A stretch of DNA of 64,000 nucleotides, from assembly GCA_028274465.1 (NCBI GenBank), contig CM051457.1, positions 27,129,313 to 27,193,312 on the forward strand, read 5' to 3'. The notes beneath the pieces are model-generated. The model worked only from the letters and a program-made list of their open reading frames with translations, did not search any database and had not been told where the DNA came from. The DNA comes from Plantago ovata (Eukaryota; Streptophyta; Magnoliopsida; Lamiales; Plantaginaceae). Positions 19,622 through 30,701 of the stretch are shown here, piece by piece. The position numbers and the translations under genes were made by a program. Position 1 is the first letter of the stretch; each line of letters starts with the position of its first letter.

Positions 19622-22258
19622 TCAGGAATAATGAACTTCTACTGTAAGGTCATCATAATCCATTCTTTTGTGTTCCTCTAGTATTGTCTTTGCTGATTTA
19701 ACAACAGAAGAGCTGCAGCATATCAACATGATTGACTTAAGAGTCATCGAGTCTCCGAAAACCTGAGGGATTTCCTCCAACTTCACCATGCTCTCAAGTC
19801 TCAGATACTGGAGGCAAGGAAAATGAGAAAGGTCTTCTACTCTCCAGGTTTGCAGACCCCAATTACGAATTGACAAAAATTTCAGGCTCTGGAAGTCCCC
19901 TTCATTTGAGCTCCACTCTTTGCCTGTGCATGCACCCAATTTTAGTTTCAGCACTTCAAGATTCGGTAGTAAACCAATCATTTTCAGTCTTTCCCACGGG
20001 AGAAAGCAATCAGATAAAGTCAACCTTTTCAGACTATTAGGAAACCACTTGACAGTATTCAGCTCATTGGAAGAAAATCCAGTTCTTCGATCATGGTATA
20101 GCGTCTCAAGCTTGTGACAATGAACAAAGTTCCAAGAGCAAGGTGGCACTTCCTCCTTGTACTTCATCCACAAATCCTTTATATTTGGAATCCTGTAAAG
20201 TACCTTATAACTCGAGATTCTTACCTTTTTAAGTGTCTGCAGATTGCTAAGAACGGAACCAGTGTGGCCTGCAGTGGGAGGATCAGGAAAAGTGACTACT
20301 TGTCCAGAGAAGATGAGATGTTTAATGTGTTGCAACTCCCAAATTTCACATGGTAGACTATATGCAACGCGTCCTGCAGGGACTTCGACAATCAAGGTCT
20401 CTAGATTCCATAGAAATGATAGTGAAGGAGCCAATTCTACAGTCCTGCCAAAATTCCAGCAACTTGGATAAAGAAACAATTTGTGATCTGAAGATCTTAC
20501 AAAACGTAAATTGGCAAGCTTGGTGACATCCTCTGGAGTACACTTTTCATGGGACGCAAAAAATACTCGCAACAAGCTTAACACAGGCATGTCATAGAGG
20601 CTAGTCGACAACCCAGACGAAATAAAGGAACGAGCAACTCGTTTATGTTGTGTCGTAGGGAAAAAAATCACACCTCCAGAACGCTGAAGAATGAAACGAT
20701 GCTTACTTTCTGTTCTTCTGACTCCATTCATACAAAGAAATCTCTCCTTTCGAGCTTCGCTTAAGCAGAGGTCCCTTACTAAATCATGGAAAGTTAAGGA
20801 TTTCATACGTCCCCTTGAATCTCGCTTCTTCACCATAATAAGGTTTCTATTGACAAGATCATTTAGATACTCCAATGCAACCTCCTCCAAGGTATTAGGT
20901 CCATTTGGTTTCAAAAAACCATCTGCAGCCCATAGCTTGGTGACTTCAGAGACACGGATTTCATAATCTTCAGGAAAACTTGCCATGTACAAGAAACAAG
21001 GCTTTAAATGAATGGGTAATTTATGGTAACTCAAAGATAATATCCTCAAGCAGTGCTCATCATCTTCTCGACTAATGATGGAGCTTATATTATCTGCAAC
21101 TTCATATGCCCAATATTCAAGTGTGGTGTCATACATTGCAAGCATTCCACCAATCACAGCTAGAGCCAACGGAAGTCCTTTGCAACTCCTCGCAATTCTT
21201 TTCCCACAATTTTGGAGGATGGGGGGGGGGGGGGGGCAAACTTCCTGCCCAAACACCCTTTTGGAAAGCAAATCCCAACTCCTGTGATCATCTAAAAGTT
21301 TCATTTCATAAGAGCTGCACGAACCAACACCGTGTGCTACATCCCAAAGCCGGGTAGTTAGTAAGACTCTACTTCCATTTTCGTTGTCACGAAAGAACCT
21401 TTTTATCTCATCCCACGCCTTTGAGTCCCAAATATCATCCAATATAATGAGATACTTCCTACCAAACAAATATTTGTGTAATTCATCTCCTAACAGGTCA
21501 CTGCCTGTTTGATCCGTTCCATGAACACCAAAATCATTTAATAGGCGATGTATAATTTTTCGAATATGATAAACTTGAGATATTGTTACCCATGCTTTAA
21601 GATCAAAGGCATCTCGAACATATGGATGATTATAGATACTTACAGCGAGTGTAGACTTGCCTATCCCGCCCATGCCAACGACCGGAATGACTTCTCGACT
21701 GGGGTGATCTGTAGCGAGCCGTTCCAGCAGCTGATTAACCTTTTCACCAAATCCAGCAAACTCAAGTGTCCCGGCTGTGGGAGGCATTGATGAGCCGACA
21801 TTCATGGTGCTTCTTACAGCAAGTAGTTGATACTTTCCTCCTTTCTTCTGTCTGACTTCTGTAGCTTCTAGGATGATGTGATCCATTCGTCGTATCATTT
21901 TCTTGAGATCTTGATGAAAGTAACCATTGTCTATGCGGGCTAACAGTTTACAAGAAAGCTGATCAAGTTTGGCAGTGCCTCTTTCATGAACTTTGACAGC
22001 AACATAGGACTCAATTTCGTCTTGAGCTGCATAAGCTGCATCAGTGATTTTCCTCTCTAAACTTTTGCCTATTGTTTGGGAATAGGCCTCAAGAAAGTCT
22101 ATCAACTGACTAACTATATCATATAGAGATTGTATATGTGTTTTGTTAAAAGAAGCAGGGCAAGTAGGATGTTGGACTCGGATTAGGACATGAATGAGAG
22201 AGGCTAGAGATGCATATGCTGTTGCCATTTCTGAAAACAAAGAGATATTGAGATGCAT
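19622..22258 (-). CDS. CC-NBS-LRR disease-resistance protein (R1-like NLR)
   Basis: A single open frame of 878 residues encodes an intracellular immune receptor. The first ATG (22258) gives MHLNISLFSE. A second in-frame ATG at 22228 gives MATAYASLASLIHVL, which looks more like the R1-family start and may be the true one. An Rx-type coiled-coil region comes first. NB-ARC motifs follow: P-loop GMGGIGKST near residue 195, kinase-2 LIILDDIWD near 270, RNBS-B GSRVLLTTR near 295, GLPLA near 360, and FHDLVRDLC (MHD position) near 495. The remainder is leucine-rich repeats ending YDDLTVEVHYS. A run of 16 C on the coding strand (21221-21236) encodes five prolines inside NB-ARC. The C-terminus is shorter than the related relic predicts because of a one-nucleotide frame difference. 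All core ATPase motifs are intact. Confidence 0.92.
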   Translation of the reverse strand: MHLNISLFSEMATAYASLASLIHVLIRVQHPTCPASFNKTHIQSLYDIVSQLIDFLEAYSQTIGKSLERKITDAAYAAQDEIESYVAVKVHERGTAKLDQLSCKLLARIDNGYFHQDLKKMIRRMDHIILEATEVRQKKGGKYQLLAVRSTMNVGSSMPPTAGTLEFAGFGEKVNQLLERLATDHPSREVIPVVGMGGIGKSTLAVSIYNHPYVRDAFDLKAWVTISQVYHIRKIIHRLLNDFGVHGTDQTGSDLLGDELHKYLFGRKYLIILDDIWDSKAWDEIKRFFRDNENGSRVLLTTRLWDVAHGVGSCSSYEMKLLDDHRSWDLLSKRVFGQEVCPPPPPILQNCGKRIARSCKGLPLALAVIGGMLAMYDTTLEYWAYEVADNISSIISREDDEHCLRILSLSYHKLPIHLKPCFLYMASFPEDYEIRVSEVTKLWAADGFLKPNGPNTLEEVALEYLNDLVNRNLIMVKKRDSRGRMKSLTFHDLVRDLCLSEARKERFLCMNGVRRTESKHRFILQRSGGVIFFPTTQHKRVARSFISSGLSTSLYDMPVLSLLRVFFASHEKCTPEDVTKLANLRFVRSSDHKLFLYPSCWNFGRTVELAPSLSFLWNLETLIVEVPAGRVAYSLPCEIWELQHIKHLIFSGQVVTFPDPPTAGHTGSVLSNLQTLKKVRISSYKVLYRIPNIKDLWMKYKEEVPPCSWNFVHCHKLETLYHDRRTGFSSNELNTVKWFPNSLKRLTLSDCFLPWERLKMIGLLPNLEVLKLKLGACTGKEWSSNEGDFQSLKFLSIRNWGLQTWRVEDLSHFPCLQYLRLESMVKLEEIPQVFGDSMTLKSIMLICCSSSVVKSAKTILEEHKRMDYDDLTVEVHYS

Positions 22259-22649
22259 GCAACTATGGAGATGAAGATGTTTAGTACAGTGTTGTGTGGT
22301 AATGAACTACTGATTGTCTACATGATTACAATAAAGCAAACCTTCTCAATTGTCCAGGACATTGTTGGCAGTAGGGTCAAGGACTTTTTCTTTGCAATAA
22401 GATGGTAATGTGTTCACACTACTATACATTAGCACTACATGCACCTTTTTGTTAAAGGAGAGAGAGAAGTAACCTCGTGTGTTATGTCATATAGATGATA
22501 GATCTTAAAGTGTTAATAATAGGTGAAATAGGACCAAAGATGATCAATGAGAACAGAACCAAGATAAGGAAACATAAAAGACAGTTTATGAAATGAAGCG
22601 AACGAACATACATAATGTGTCGAATAAAACTTGATCATGCATGGTTAGC
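22259..22649. other. NLR upstream region, nothing recognised
   Basis: Upstream flank of the NLR gene on the minus strand. It is AT-rich with no convincing frame; a promoter is expected here but no single element stands out. Confidence 0.4.
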
Positions 22650-23070
22650 TGTGTATTAGGGGGGTTCCAGATGCTACATTAGCAATGCTATACATACCAG
22701 GGCATTGTACTTGAGGAGACCAGTTTAGGCTGCATATGTTCAACAGTTCAAGTCACCAACAACTATCATAGCCACTGCATTGGAGATATTATCTTGGGGT
22801 GATCTAATTAAACTCCTTTGCGGAAGTTATAAACCCAACAATCTCCACCAAGAAACAGATTAGACAGTAGACACCACCTTTAATCACGATGGCCTATTCG
22901 CAGTATCATTGGAACAATCATAGTCATTGGTGTTCTATGTGGTAATTATGTGATCAGGCAACACGAAACAGGATTCAAATGATGGAACTACTTAGAGACA
23001 TATGAATCAGATAAGTATACATTAATTGTAGCAAAGTTACAGAAACCAAGCCAAGCAGAAAGGTTAAGAG
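22650..23070 (+). pseudogene. WAT1-type transporter relic (last two exons)
   Basis: Nucleotide similarity to exons 6 and 7 of the two WAT1-type genes is clear. Examples are gggcattgtacttgaggagacc (compare gggcattgcacttgagagg), then the next exon start cagtatcattggaacaatc, attggtgttctatgtgg, and the tail taagtatacatt...agcaaagttacag. The frame is broken by stops (ccagtttaggctgc, where intact copies have cctgtttatgttgc) and by indels. The intron between the two exons is still recognisable, so this is a degenerated genomic duplicate and not a retrocopy. No earlier exons are seen. Confidence 0.8.
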
Positions 23071-23529
23071 AATTATATTTAAAATAGTAACTAAGTAGTA
23101 CACTATAAACCACTTTAAATAACTCGTTTGCCTAGATAATAACTTGGCTTCTGTAGCTCTGCAACAGTGGATACTTTTCTAGAATCAGGAAGTTAAAATT
23201 TGATTTGTTTCTCTTTTAATCCTTTCCATTTGAGAAACATAACAATTAAGCAGAATCAAATCAATGGAGTCTAGGCCAATTTAAATTTTACCTAACCAGT
23301 TCAAATTATTTAATTAGGAGAATGAATGAGGTACTCACCATCACCGGAAACTCGATCAAAACCACTTCTCCTCCGACGCCACATGGATTGCTTATCAAGT
23401 CCGAACATTTGAATGATTGTGGGAGGGTTTTGGAATTAGAGATGTATGCCATATATTGTTGTAAATTCTAGTGTAAGCATTATTTGCACAAGAATGCTGG
23501 ATCAATGAGTTATGATGCTAGTGATGAAC

Positions 23530-24777
23530 GTGGGATGTAATTTCAGCCGACCTCTGACAAATTTCAAATTGGTCTTTATTAGGTCTGTACAGTTAGGTTT
23601 GTATAACGTGTATGTTAATTGATTTTGGTGGTATGAAACTTATAAAACTAATTAATTTGTCAAATAATAAAACACTACAAACACACAAAATTAATTGGAA
23701 AAAAATAATAAAAAAACATATAAAATTGATTGAAACTAGTACTTCACTAAAGTAGAGTTGACGCACTAGTCGCTCCTCGCAACCTGCAAAAGTCTTGATA
23801 CCTCGGAGAAAATAAAGAAGAAGAGAAGAATCTTCACAAAATGTGGAGCGCACAAGTGTAGTTCTCCATTTTGACAACAAAGCTCAACATTTTGTTAAAT
23901 TCAATAACGGAGTGAAGTGGACGCATTCTGAGCATATCATTGAACACAGAGACAGCATCACTAAACTTTTTTACACGGTTGAAAAATTCACATAGGTTCT
24001 AGGGATTGTGTCTCCGCGACGTGCAGAGTGGAAATAAGATAAGAAAACAATGGAAGCTTGAATAGTATGAGAAGATGATGGTCTTCCAAGAGTATTAATC
24101 CCGCTCGAGATCTTGCTGAAAATAGCAGCAGCAGCAACGACATTGATTTTCATCATCTTCTCGCTTCGTAAAAAATTGCTTCTCTTCTCGGTCTAATTGA
24201 ATTTTTTGTGTATCGACTCTTGTTTATACGTATTTGGAGCAAATGAGTAATAAACGTACTCAAAATTGAAGTCGCTAGTTCAAGACGCACGATATTGAAA
24301 AAGACACTACTTTCACACTTCATGGTGTTCTAAAATTATTGTGAACATAGTACTCCTACGTTTTAATTAATACTAAAAGAAATTGTTATACTTCATGGTG
24401 TTCTAAAATTATTGCGAACATAATACTTGCGTAAGTTTATAAACTCTCTTTGTCCTTATTTCATCACAAAGACACTAAAAAGAAGAAAGTGTTATATAAC
24501 TCCATGAAAGCTGGGATGTGAACAAATTTCAAATTGATTTTTATTAGGTTTGTATCGTGTATGTTAATTGATTTGGTGGTATAAAACTAATAATTTGTCA
24601 AATAATAAAACACAGCAAACACAGAAAATTGATTGGAAAAAAAAAAAGAAAAAACATATAAAATTGATTGAAACTAGTATACTTCACTAAATTAGAGTTG
24701 ACGCACTAGTCGCTCCTCGCAACCTGCAAAAGCCTTGATACCTCGGAAGAATAAAGAAGAAGAGAAGAATCTTCACA
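23530..24777. repeat. Direct duplication (about 270-310 bp) flanking a PPR relic
   Basis: The segment 23530-23839 recurs in the same orientation at 24512-24777. Shared landmarks are tgggatgt, gtgtatgttaattgattt, ttgaaactagta, gttgacgcactagtcgctcc and tcgcaacctgcaaaag. The first copy carries small insertions. A shorter repeat (cttcatggtgttctaaaatt) also occurs twice between them, at about 24322 and 24391. The unit is not recognised as a named element. Confidence 0.8.
23840..24156 (-). pseudogene. PPR gene relic (N-terminal part)
   Basis: Minus-strand sequence starting MMKINVVAAAAIFSKISS matches the N-terminus of the intact PPR gene (MMMKTNVLAGAAIFSKIST). It continues through the DTIPRTYVNF region, where a stop follows, and the SLVMLSLCSMI / ECVHFTPLLN region in shifted frame. 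The similarity ends abruptly at about 23840, where the duplicated repeat begins. Only about the first 100 codons remain. Confidence 0.82.
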
Positions 24778-25000
24778 ATTTTCTTGATTAGTTATTGTAA
24801 TCATTAAATTAATTACCCTGCAGAGTAATACTACTAGTCAATAGATTAACTTATTTCTGGTATTAAATTTTTAACACATGCTTCTTAGTGGCGTATTACA
24901 TGCTGACCACTTTGATTAATCTCAAAATACATGGTACTTATGTAGTAATGTTATGCATTGATTCATTAAACCTCTCTGTTAATTAACCAGACAGACAACA

Positions 25001-27007
25001 ATGTATTCAAACAAGAAAGAAACATCTCAGAATCTCTTGTTTCCCTTCTTCAACAAAAATAAATTTCTCAACTTGCTTAGCTCTGCTTCGTTCCTGTTCT
25101 ATGCGACGTGTTTCGTCATTGCTGTAACTGTTTATTTCCTGTATCATGGAAATGTCAGCTATGTTTCTGATAGTCGAGTGTATAACCAAACCACGTCTGA
25201 TGTAGAAGTGGAGCCTCAGGAGAACATCAGTGGCACGTCCGAGGGGGAAGTGTACCATCAAAGCAGTACCGGTGTACAGCCTCAGGAGAACATCAGTGAT
25301 ATGTTCGATAGTCAAGTGGAAGTCAACACTGTCTCACGGGCGAAACCTGGTAAGTGTAAGTGTAAGTGTAACTGGATCACATTTTGAGCCACAAGGTCTA
25401 AGGCTCTAAGCAGTAGTAAATGAACAGATCCTATATGTGGGATAAAATCCTGTTAATTTGTTTTTCTTTTTTGTTTTCATGTTCAGGTGGTGAGAAGTGC
25501 GACTTATTCAAAGGGCGATGGATACCAGATGCTAGAGATCCTTTATATACGAACTATACCTGCACGACAATGCAAGTCTACAAGAACTGTTTCCTCCATG
25601 GAAGAAGTGACAGAGATTTTCTTCACTGGAGATGGAAACCAGAACAATGCCAACTCCCTCGTTTCAATCCAGAAGAATTTCTAACGACCTTACAAGGAAA
25701 GACACTGGCTTTCATTGGCGACTCAGTTGCCAGGAACAATATGGAATCGCTTCTTTGTCTCTTGTCATCGGTTAGTCCTCCTATACTCGTGTTCTTATTA
25801 TGTAGTGTGCTGTAAAATCTGCAATGTAACATGCTTGTTGAGAACTAGACAGATGTATTGATAAAGCTAGATAGTCAAGTTGATTCTGGAAACAAAATGG
25901 TTTTACAGCAATGCATAAGGATGACGAGATGTTCTCAACGCTAATTTCGAGTCATCATGTACAAAGTTTGTCAAATGTAAAAAAACGCAGTGTCAACGAA
26001 AGGGAAAATAAATCAGAGAGATATTGATAGATCTCAGCTTAAAACTTCGTGAGTTAGAATCCAAGTACTGTCATATGTAATGAGTACTCTAATGAGAATG
26101 CTTGTAAGGCCTCATGCTGAAACAATCAGTTTAAATTCTAGAAGTGCCATTTTGACAGGTCTTTTCATAGTGTGATGGAAAAACATATTTTTGCCCCAAA
26201 ACCTTGGCCTTGCAAATCGCCATGAGCCAGATTTCATTCTTGCAGGCGGAAACTCCAACGCAAATATACAAAGACGTAGAAGACAGATTCACGACATGGC
26301 AATTTCCATCACACGAGTTCACTCTAAAGGTTTTCTGGAGTCCGTTCCTAGTCAACTCCAGTGAACGAGTAATCAACGGCTACAATGCTAACATCTATGA
26401 TCTGCATCTTGACAAAGTCGACAACGATTGGTTCCAAGCACTACCTTCAATTGATTACGCAATCTTCTCCACAGGGCACTGGTTCTTCAAACCAAGTTAC
26501 CTGCATGAAGGCGGGAAAATCCTAGCGTGCACTTACTGTGACGCTCAAAACGTGACAAGCCTAGGCCCTGGCCCGGGGATTAGTAAAGCACTTCGCGCAG
26601 TGTTTAAGGAAATTAATAATTGCGAAAATTGCAATAAAGTTCGCGTACTTCTTAGGACATTCTCCCCTGAGCACTTTGAAGGCGGGGTGTGGAACGAGGG
26701 AGGGAGATGTAATAGGACTACGCCTTATACGAAGGGAGAAGTCATTGATTGGAGCCAAATGCAATTTCGGAATTCTCAGGTGGCGGAATTTGAGATTGCC
26801 AGAAATGAGCGTGGCGGAAATGGGAATATGTTTAATCTGATCGATGTTACGGAAATGATGTTGATGAGGGCGGATGGGCATCCAGATGAATTTTATGGCG
26901 GAAATTGGAATAAGGGCTATAGGGATTGTGTTCATTGGTGTCTGCCTGGTCCGGTTGATACTTGGAACGAACTTTTGTTTGAGAGTATTAAGAGTTCAAT
27001 TGTCTGA
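25001..27007 (+). CDS. TBL: TBL O-acetyltransferase, array copy 1 (464 aa)
   Basis: Exons 25001-25349, 25487-25770 and 26246-27007 give 464 residues. The protein is a predicted type II Golgi membrane protein. It has a short cytosolic N-terminus, one membrane anchor (FLFYATCFVIAVTVYFLYH, residues about 30-50), a stem, the Cys-rich TBL domain in exon 2 and the PC-esterase/DUF231 domain in exon 3. The catalytic GDS is at residues 194-196 (FIGDSVARN) and the DxxH at 438-441 (DCVHWCLPG). Family members transfer acetyl groups onto wall polysaccharides. Similarity seems closest to the TBL19-22/TBL27 (AXY4) xyloglucan group, from memory. The stem is unusually long and holds an imperfect internal repeat (QPQENISG / QPQENISD). 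The first donor site lies in a tandem GTAAGT array; see findings. Confidence 0.93.
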
Positions 27008-29100
27008 TACTCCATAGAAGAACTATGGTCAACTTTTAGGATTTGCTTCATACCACCCATCCATGTACGTAGTATTTACATGATATGCTCCAGTTGATCT
27101 TTTATAAGTTATAGGGTTCAATAATGGAAGTTTTTTAATTTGTCCTCCTTGAGACACATACACGCGGTACCGATAAATTAATACGTTAAAATCCAAACAA
27201 AACAAAAGTAAAATGTAAATACGTGTAGGATATATTTAATTTTAAAAAAATATATTTAACATGTACAGTAAAATTTTCAAACTTTTAGTTACCCTAACAA
27301 ATAAGAAAAAAAAGCTTTTTTGATTTTTGATCTTTTAAAGATGGATTCACACACACACATATTTCAATTTTACCGCTATATGTCTGACCCTACCCGAGAA
27401 TTAATTTAATTTAAAAAATAAGAAAATTAGAGATAAGAATATGGGATACGTATTGGTGATGAATCGGTATCGGATATGTATATATTGGGACGAATACGTT
27501 TTCCATTTTGTATCGGTGCTTCCCTAACTAGAACTTTGTTGTAATTTTTGCAATTATTAATTTCCTTTCCGAGCCTAGCCGGTGCTAGGCAAAAAGGCCT
27601 CAAGCGAGCTAGGCTAGGCATATGTTCTAAACATGTGGTATGGCACAAGTACTAGGCAAGTGGTTGGTCCTAGGCAAAAGGCCTCAGCCCGGGGCGACTA
27701 GGCACGAGTGCTAGACGAGTGGTTGATTCTATGTAACTAAGGGTGTTTGGAATTGAATTTTTTGGGGTGGATTTTTTATTTTAAAGAGTAAATTTTACAC
27801 ATGAAGATAAAAAATTCACCTTCAAAATCCAGTTCTAAACACTAGGTAATTGACAGTTCTAAAAGTATGAATCACAGATGCCTTGGAGGCTGGAACGGAC
27901 CAGATGTACATCTAGTCTCTTGTCGTGGTTTCTTTTTCTTTTTAAAAGTAAACAGAAGTTTAAATACAATACGTCCTTTTATTCAAAATAAAAAAAAAAT
28001 ATCTTTTACATTTGCACATACATTAATGAGAATAAATAAATTTATAAAATGATCATAATCGTGCATAATAAATTGAAAAAAAATAGCCATTACAATTATA
28101 CTTTGGAGTATAGGCGAAAAATTATCATTTTGAACAATTTTAAATTGGGTAAACATCATCTACTTTCATTAGGGGGGAAGCATCATATAAGAAAAATGCT
28201 GAGGTACCGTATGTACTAAATACTTTATAATTGAGTTGAGGGTTGACAAGAAATATGTCCTAACATCATTGGAGTATTTCACTCGGATCACGAAGTAGAT
28301 ACTGTGTCCAACTGTAATGCTAATTCATCTCCACCCTACTACTTGTATGAGTTGTATCAATAATTTAGATGTTGACAATTGACATAATTATCAAACACAA
28401 CAAATTAAAATTGCAGTTAACACCCCAATTTCTCATAACAGTGCAGAATTACACTAATAATCAATATTAACTTTGCGGTGGCCTGAATTGTAATATGTCG
28501 CGTAAAATAATACTTTTCGAATATCCAAGTTAACTTGCAATCCAATCATCCAATTGTTTACTTTCTAAGAATCGAAAATGTTAACATTGAAAAATACACA
28601 CCATATGAAAAATACAAGCACCTCACAACACTCCTACGCAATGGCATGCCATGCCTGTTCCTTGTAGGAGATTAACATATATAGACCACTCGACCTAAAG
28701 TCGACTACCAATTTGGAAGCCCATAATGAGTGGTGCCTGTCCGTTCCTAGGAATGAGGAGGAGCAAACACGTATATAGTTCCTACACTAGCTAGTGTCGA
28801 TCTCGACCCGTAATTTGATACAAAAGAGCAAATATATATATATGAATGTAGAATTTTATCAGAACTCAGATGCATAACAAACTCACAAACCATTAATTTA
28901 AAAAACATAAGGGTACTTTGCACAATTAACTAAGAACCTGGGGGTATATATGCAATTTAGTCAAGAAATAAGCACATGGTTTCTCCATAATCACGGCCAC
29001 AAGACATGCTAAAGGGCAGGGACTTAAAGTCTTAAATCCAGAAAGCTTTGGGATAAGCACTTTTACTCCATGCCTTAAACCAAGAAACACAGACACGAAC
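27008..29100. other. Intergenic with degenerate repeat, no gene seen
   Basis: No supported gene. From about 27560 to 27720 there is a degenerate GC-rich repeat built on ctaggca and aaaaggcctca motifs. It resembles copies of a dispersed transposon-derived repeat, but no ends could be fixed. Otherwise the stretch is AT-rich, with a short TA microsatellite near 28832-28842. Confidence 0.5.
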
Positions 29101-30701
29101 ATGGAGAGATCAAAAAAAGAACAAAGCCAATTTCATTTCTTCAAAAAACAGACACTAAACTTGCCTAATGTTCCTTATTTTCTGTTCTTCGCAACATGTT
29201 TCGTCATTGCTATAAGCTTCTACATCGTGTATCCGAGAAGTAATTTCATCAGCTACGGAGCCAACAATCAAGAACAGAACAAAACAGAATCCACCGTTCC
29301 ATCGAGAAATGGTTAGTTGTCGTATAACGAGCATATATTTTACAGATTTAACTCGTAGCTTATGTTTCAAGCATGCCATTGATCTCTTTTAATGATCAGG
29401 TAGCAAAAAATGTGACTTATTCAAGGGGCGATGGCTACCGGATGCCAGAGGTCCACTGTATACGAACTATAGTTGTACAACTATACCGGCTTCCAAGAAC
29501 TGTTTCCTGCACGGACGTAAGGATACAGATTTTCTCAACTGGAGATGGAAGCCGGATCAGTGTGATCTCCCTCGTTTCGATCCAGGGCAGTTTCTGAGTA
29601 TATTACGAGGAAAGACATTGGCTTTTGTAGGCGACTCAGTTGCACGTAATCAAATGGAGTCACTTCTTTGCCTCCTGTCTGCGGTACGAATTTGTCCTCT
29701 AACATCATTATTTCTCAGTAGCAATTGAGATGTTGATATTATATCGCTATACTACAAATCAAAGATGATTAACCGATTATAGGGACTTCCGTGTACATGT
29801 TTTAATTTATGTTTCTTCCATTTTATATGGTTCATGGAACGCATTTTAATTCTATTTTCGTGATGAAATGAAGCATATTTCCCGGAATTCTTAGTTTAAA
29901 TTCCTGGATTCGTCCTTGCAGGCAGAAACTCCAACAAAAACATTCGAAGATGGCGAAGAAAAGTCCACAACGTGGGAATTTCGGAACCACAACTTCACGC
30001 TAATGGCTTTAAGATCGAATTTCCTTGTCACTGCCACGGAACAAGCCGTCAACGGCTCGGTCACCGGTAACTCTGATTTGCACCTTGACAGAATCGACAC
30101 GAATTGGTTTGCGAATTTCGAAAACATCGACTATGCAATTTTCTCTGTTGGCCATTGGTTCTTGAGACCAAATGATTTGTACGACGGGGACGAACTCCTC
30201 GGGCGCACCTACGGTTACGGGGCTCCAAATGCGACGAATCTAGAGCCCGACGTAACCTTTCGAAGAGTATTCCGGGCCGCATTTGAGGCACTTGGTAATT
30301 GCCACGCATGCAGAAAAAGTCACATTTTGTTGAGTACATTTTCTTCATCACACTTTGAGGGTGGAGATTGGAATACTGGTGGAGATTGCATCAAGACTAG
30401 GCCTTATGGTAAAGATGAGGTGGTGAATTGGGGTGATTTGCGATATAGGAATGTTCAGGTGGAGGAATTCGAAAGTGGGAGAAATGTTGGGGGCAAAAAT
30501 GGGAATATTTTTCTTGGAGTACTTGACATTACGGAAATGATGATAATGAGAGGTGATGGGCATCCTGGTAGATATTGGAAAGATGATGGGGCAAATGGTT
30601 ATAAGGACTGTGTACATTATTGTTTGCCTGGTCCGATTGATACGTGGAACGAAATACTATTAGAAATTCTTAAGAGATCCATTGTATCTAGCATCTTTTA
30701 A
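29101..30701 (+). CDS. TBL: TBL O-acetyltransferase, array copy 2 (424 aa)
   Basis: Exons 29101-29311, 29400-29683 and 29922-30701 give 424 residues. The membrane anchor is at about residues 22-42 (VPYFLFFATCFVIAISFYIVY). The TBL domain begins CDLFKGRWLPDARG. The GDS motif is at 148-150 (FVGDSVARN). The DxxH is at 394-397 and reads DCVHYCLPG, with Tyr where the other copies have Trp. Exon 3 carries several departures from its neighbours (LGRTYGYGAPNATN in place of the usual C-T-Y-C-G pattern, losing two Cys, and CHACRKSHILLSTFSSSHFEGG). This suggests faster divergence or altered acceptor preference. The C-terminus is extended by a few residues (SSIF). Confidence 0.92.
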
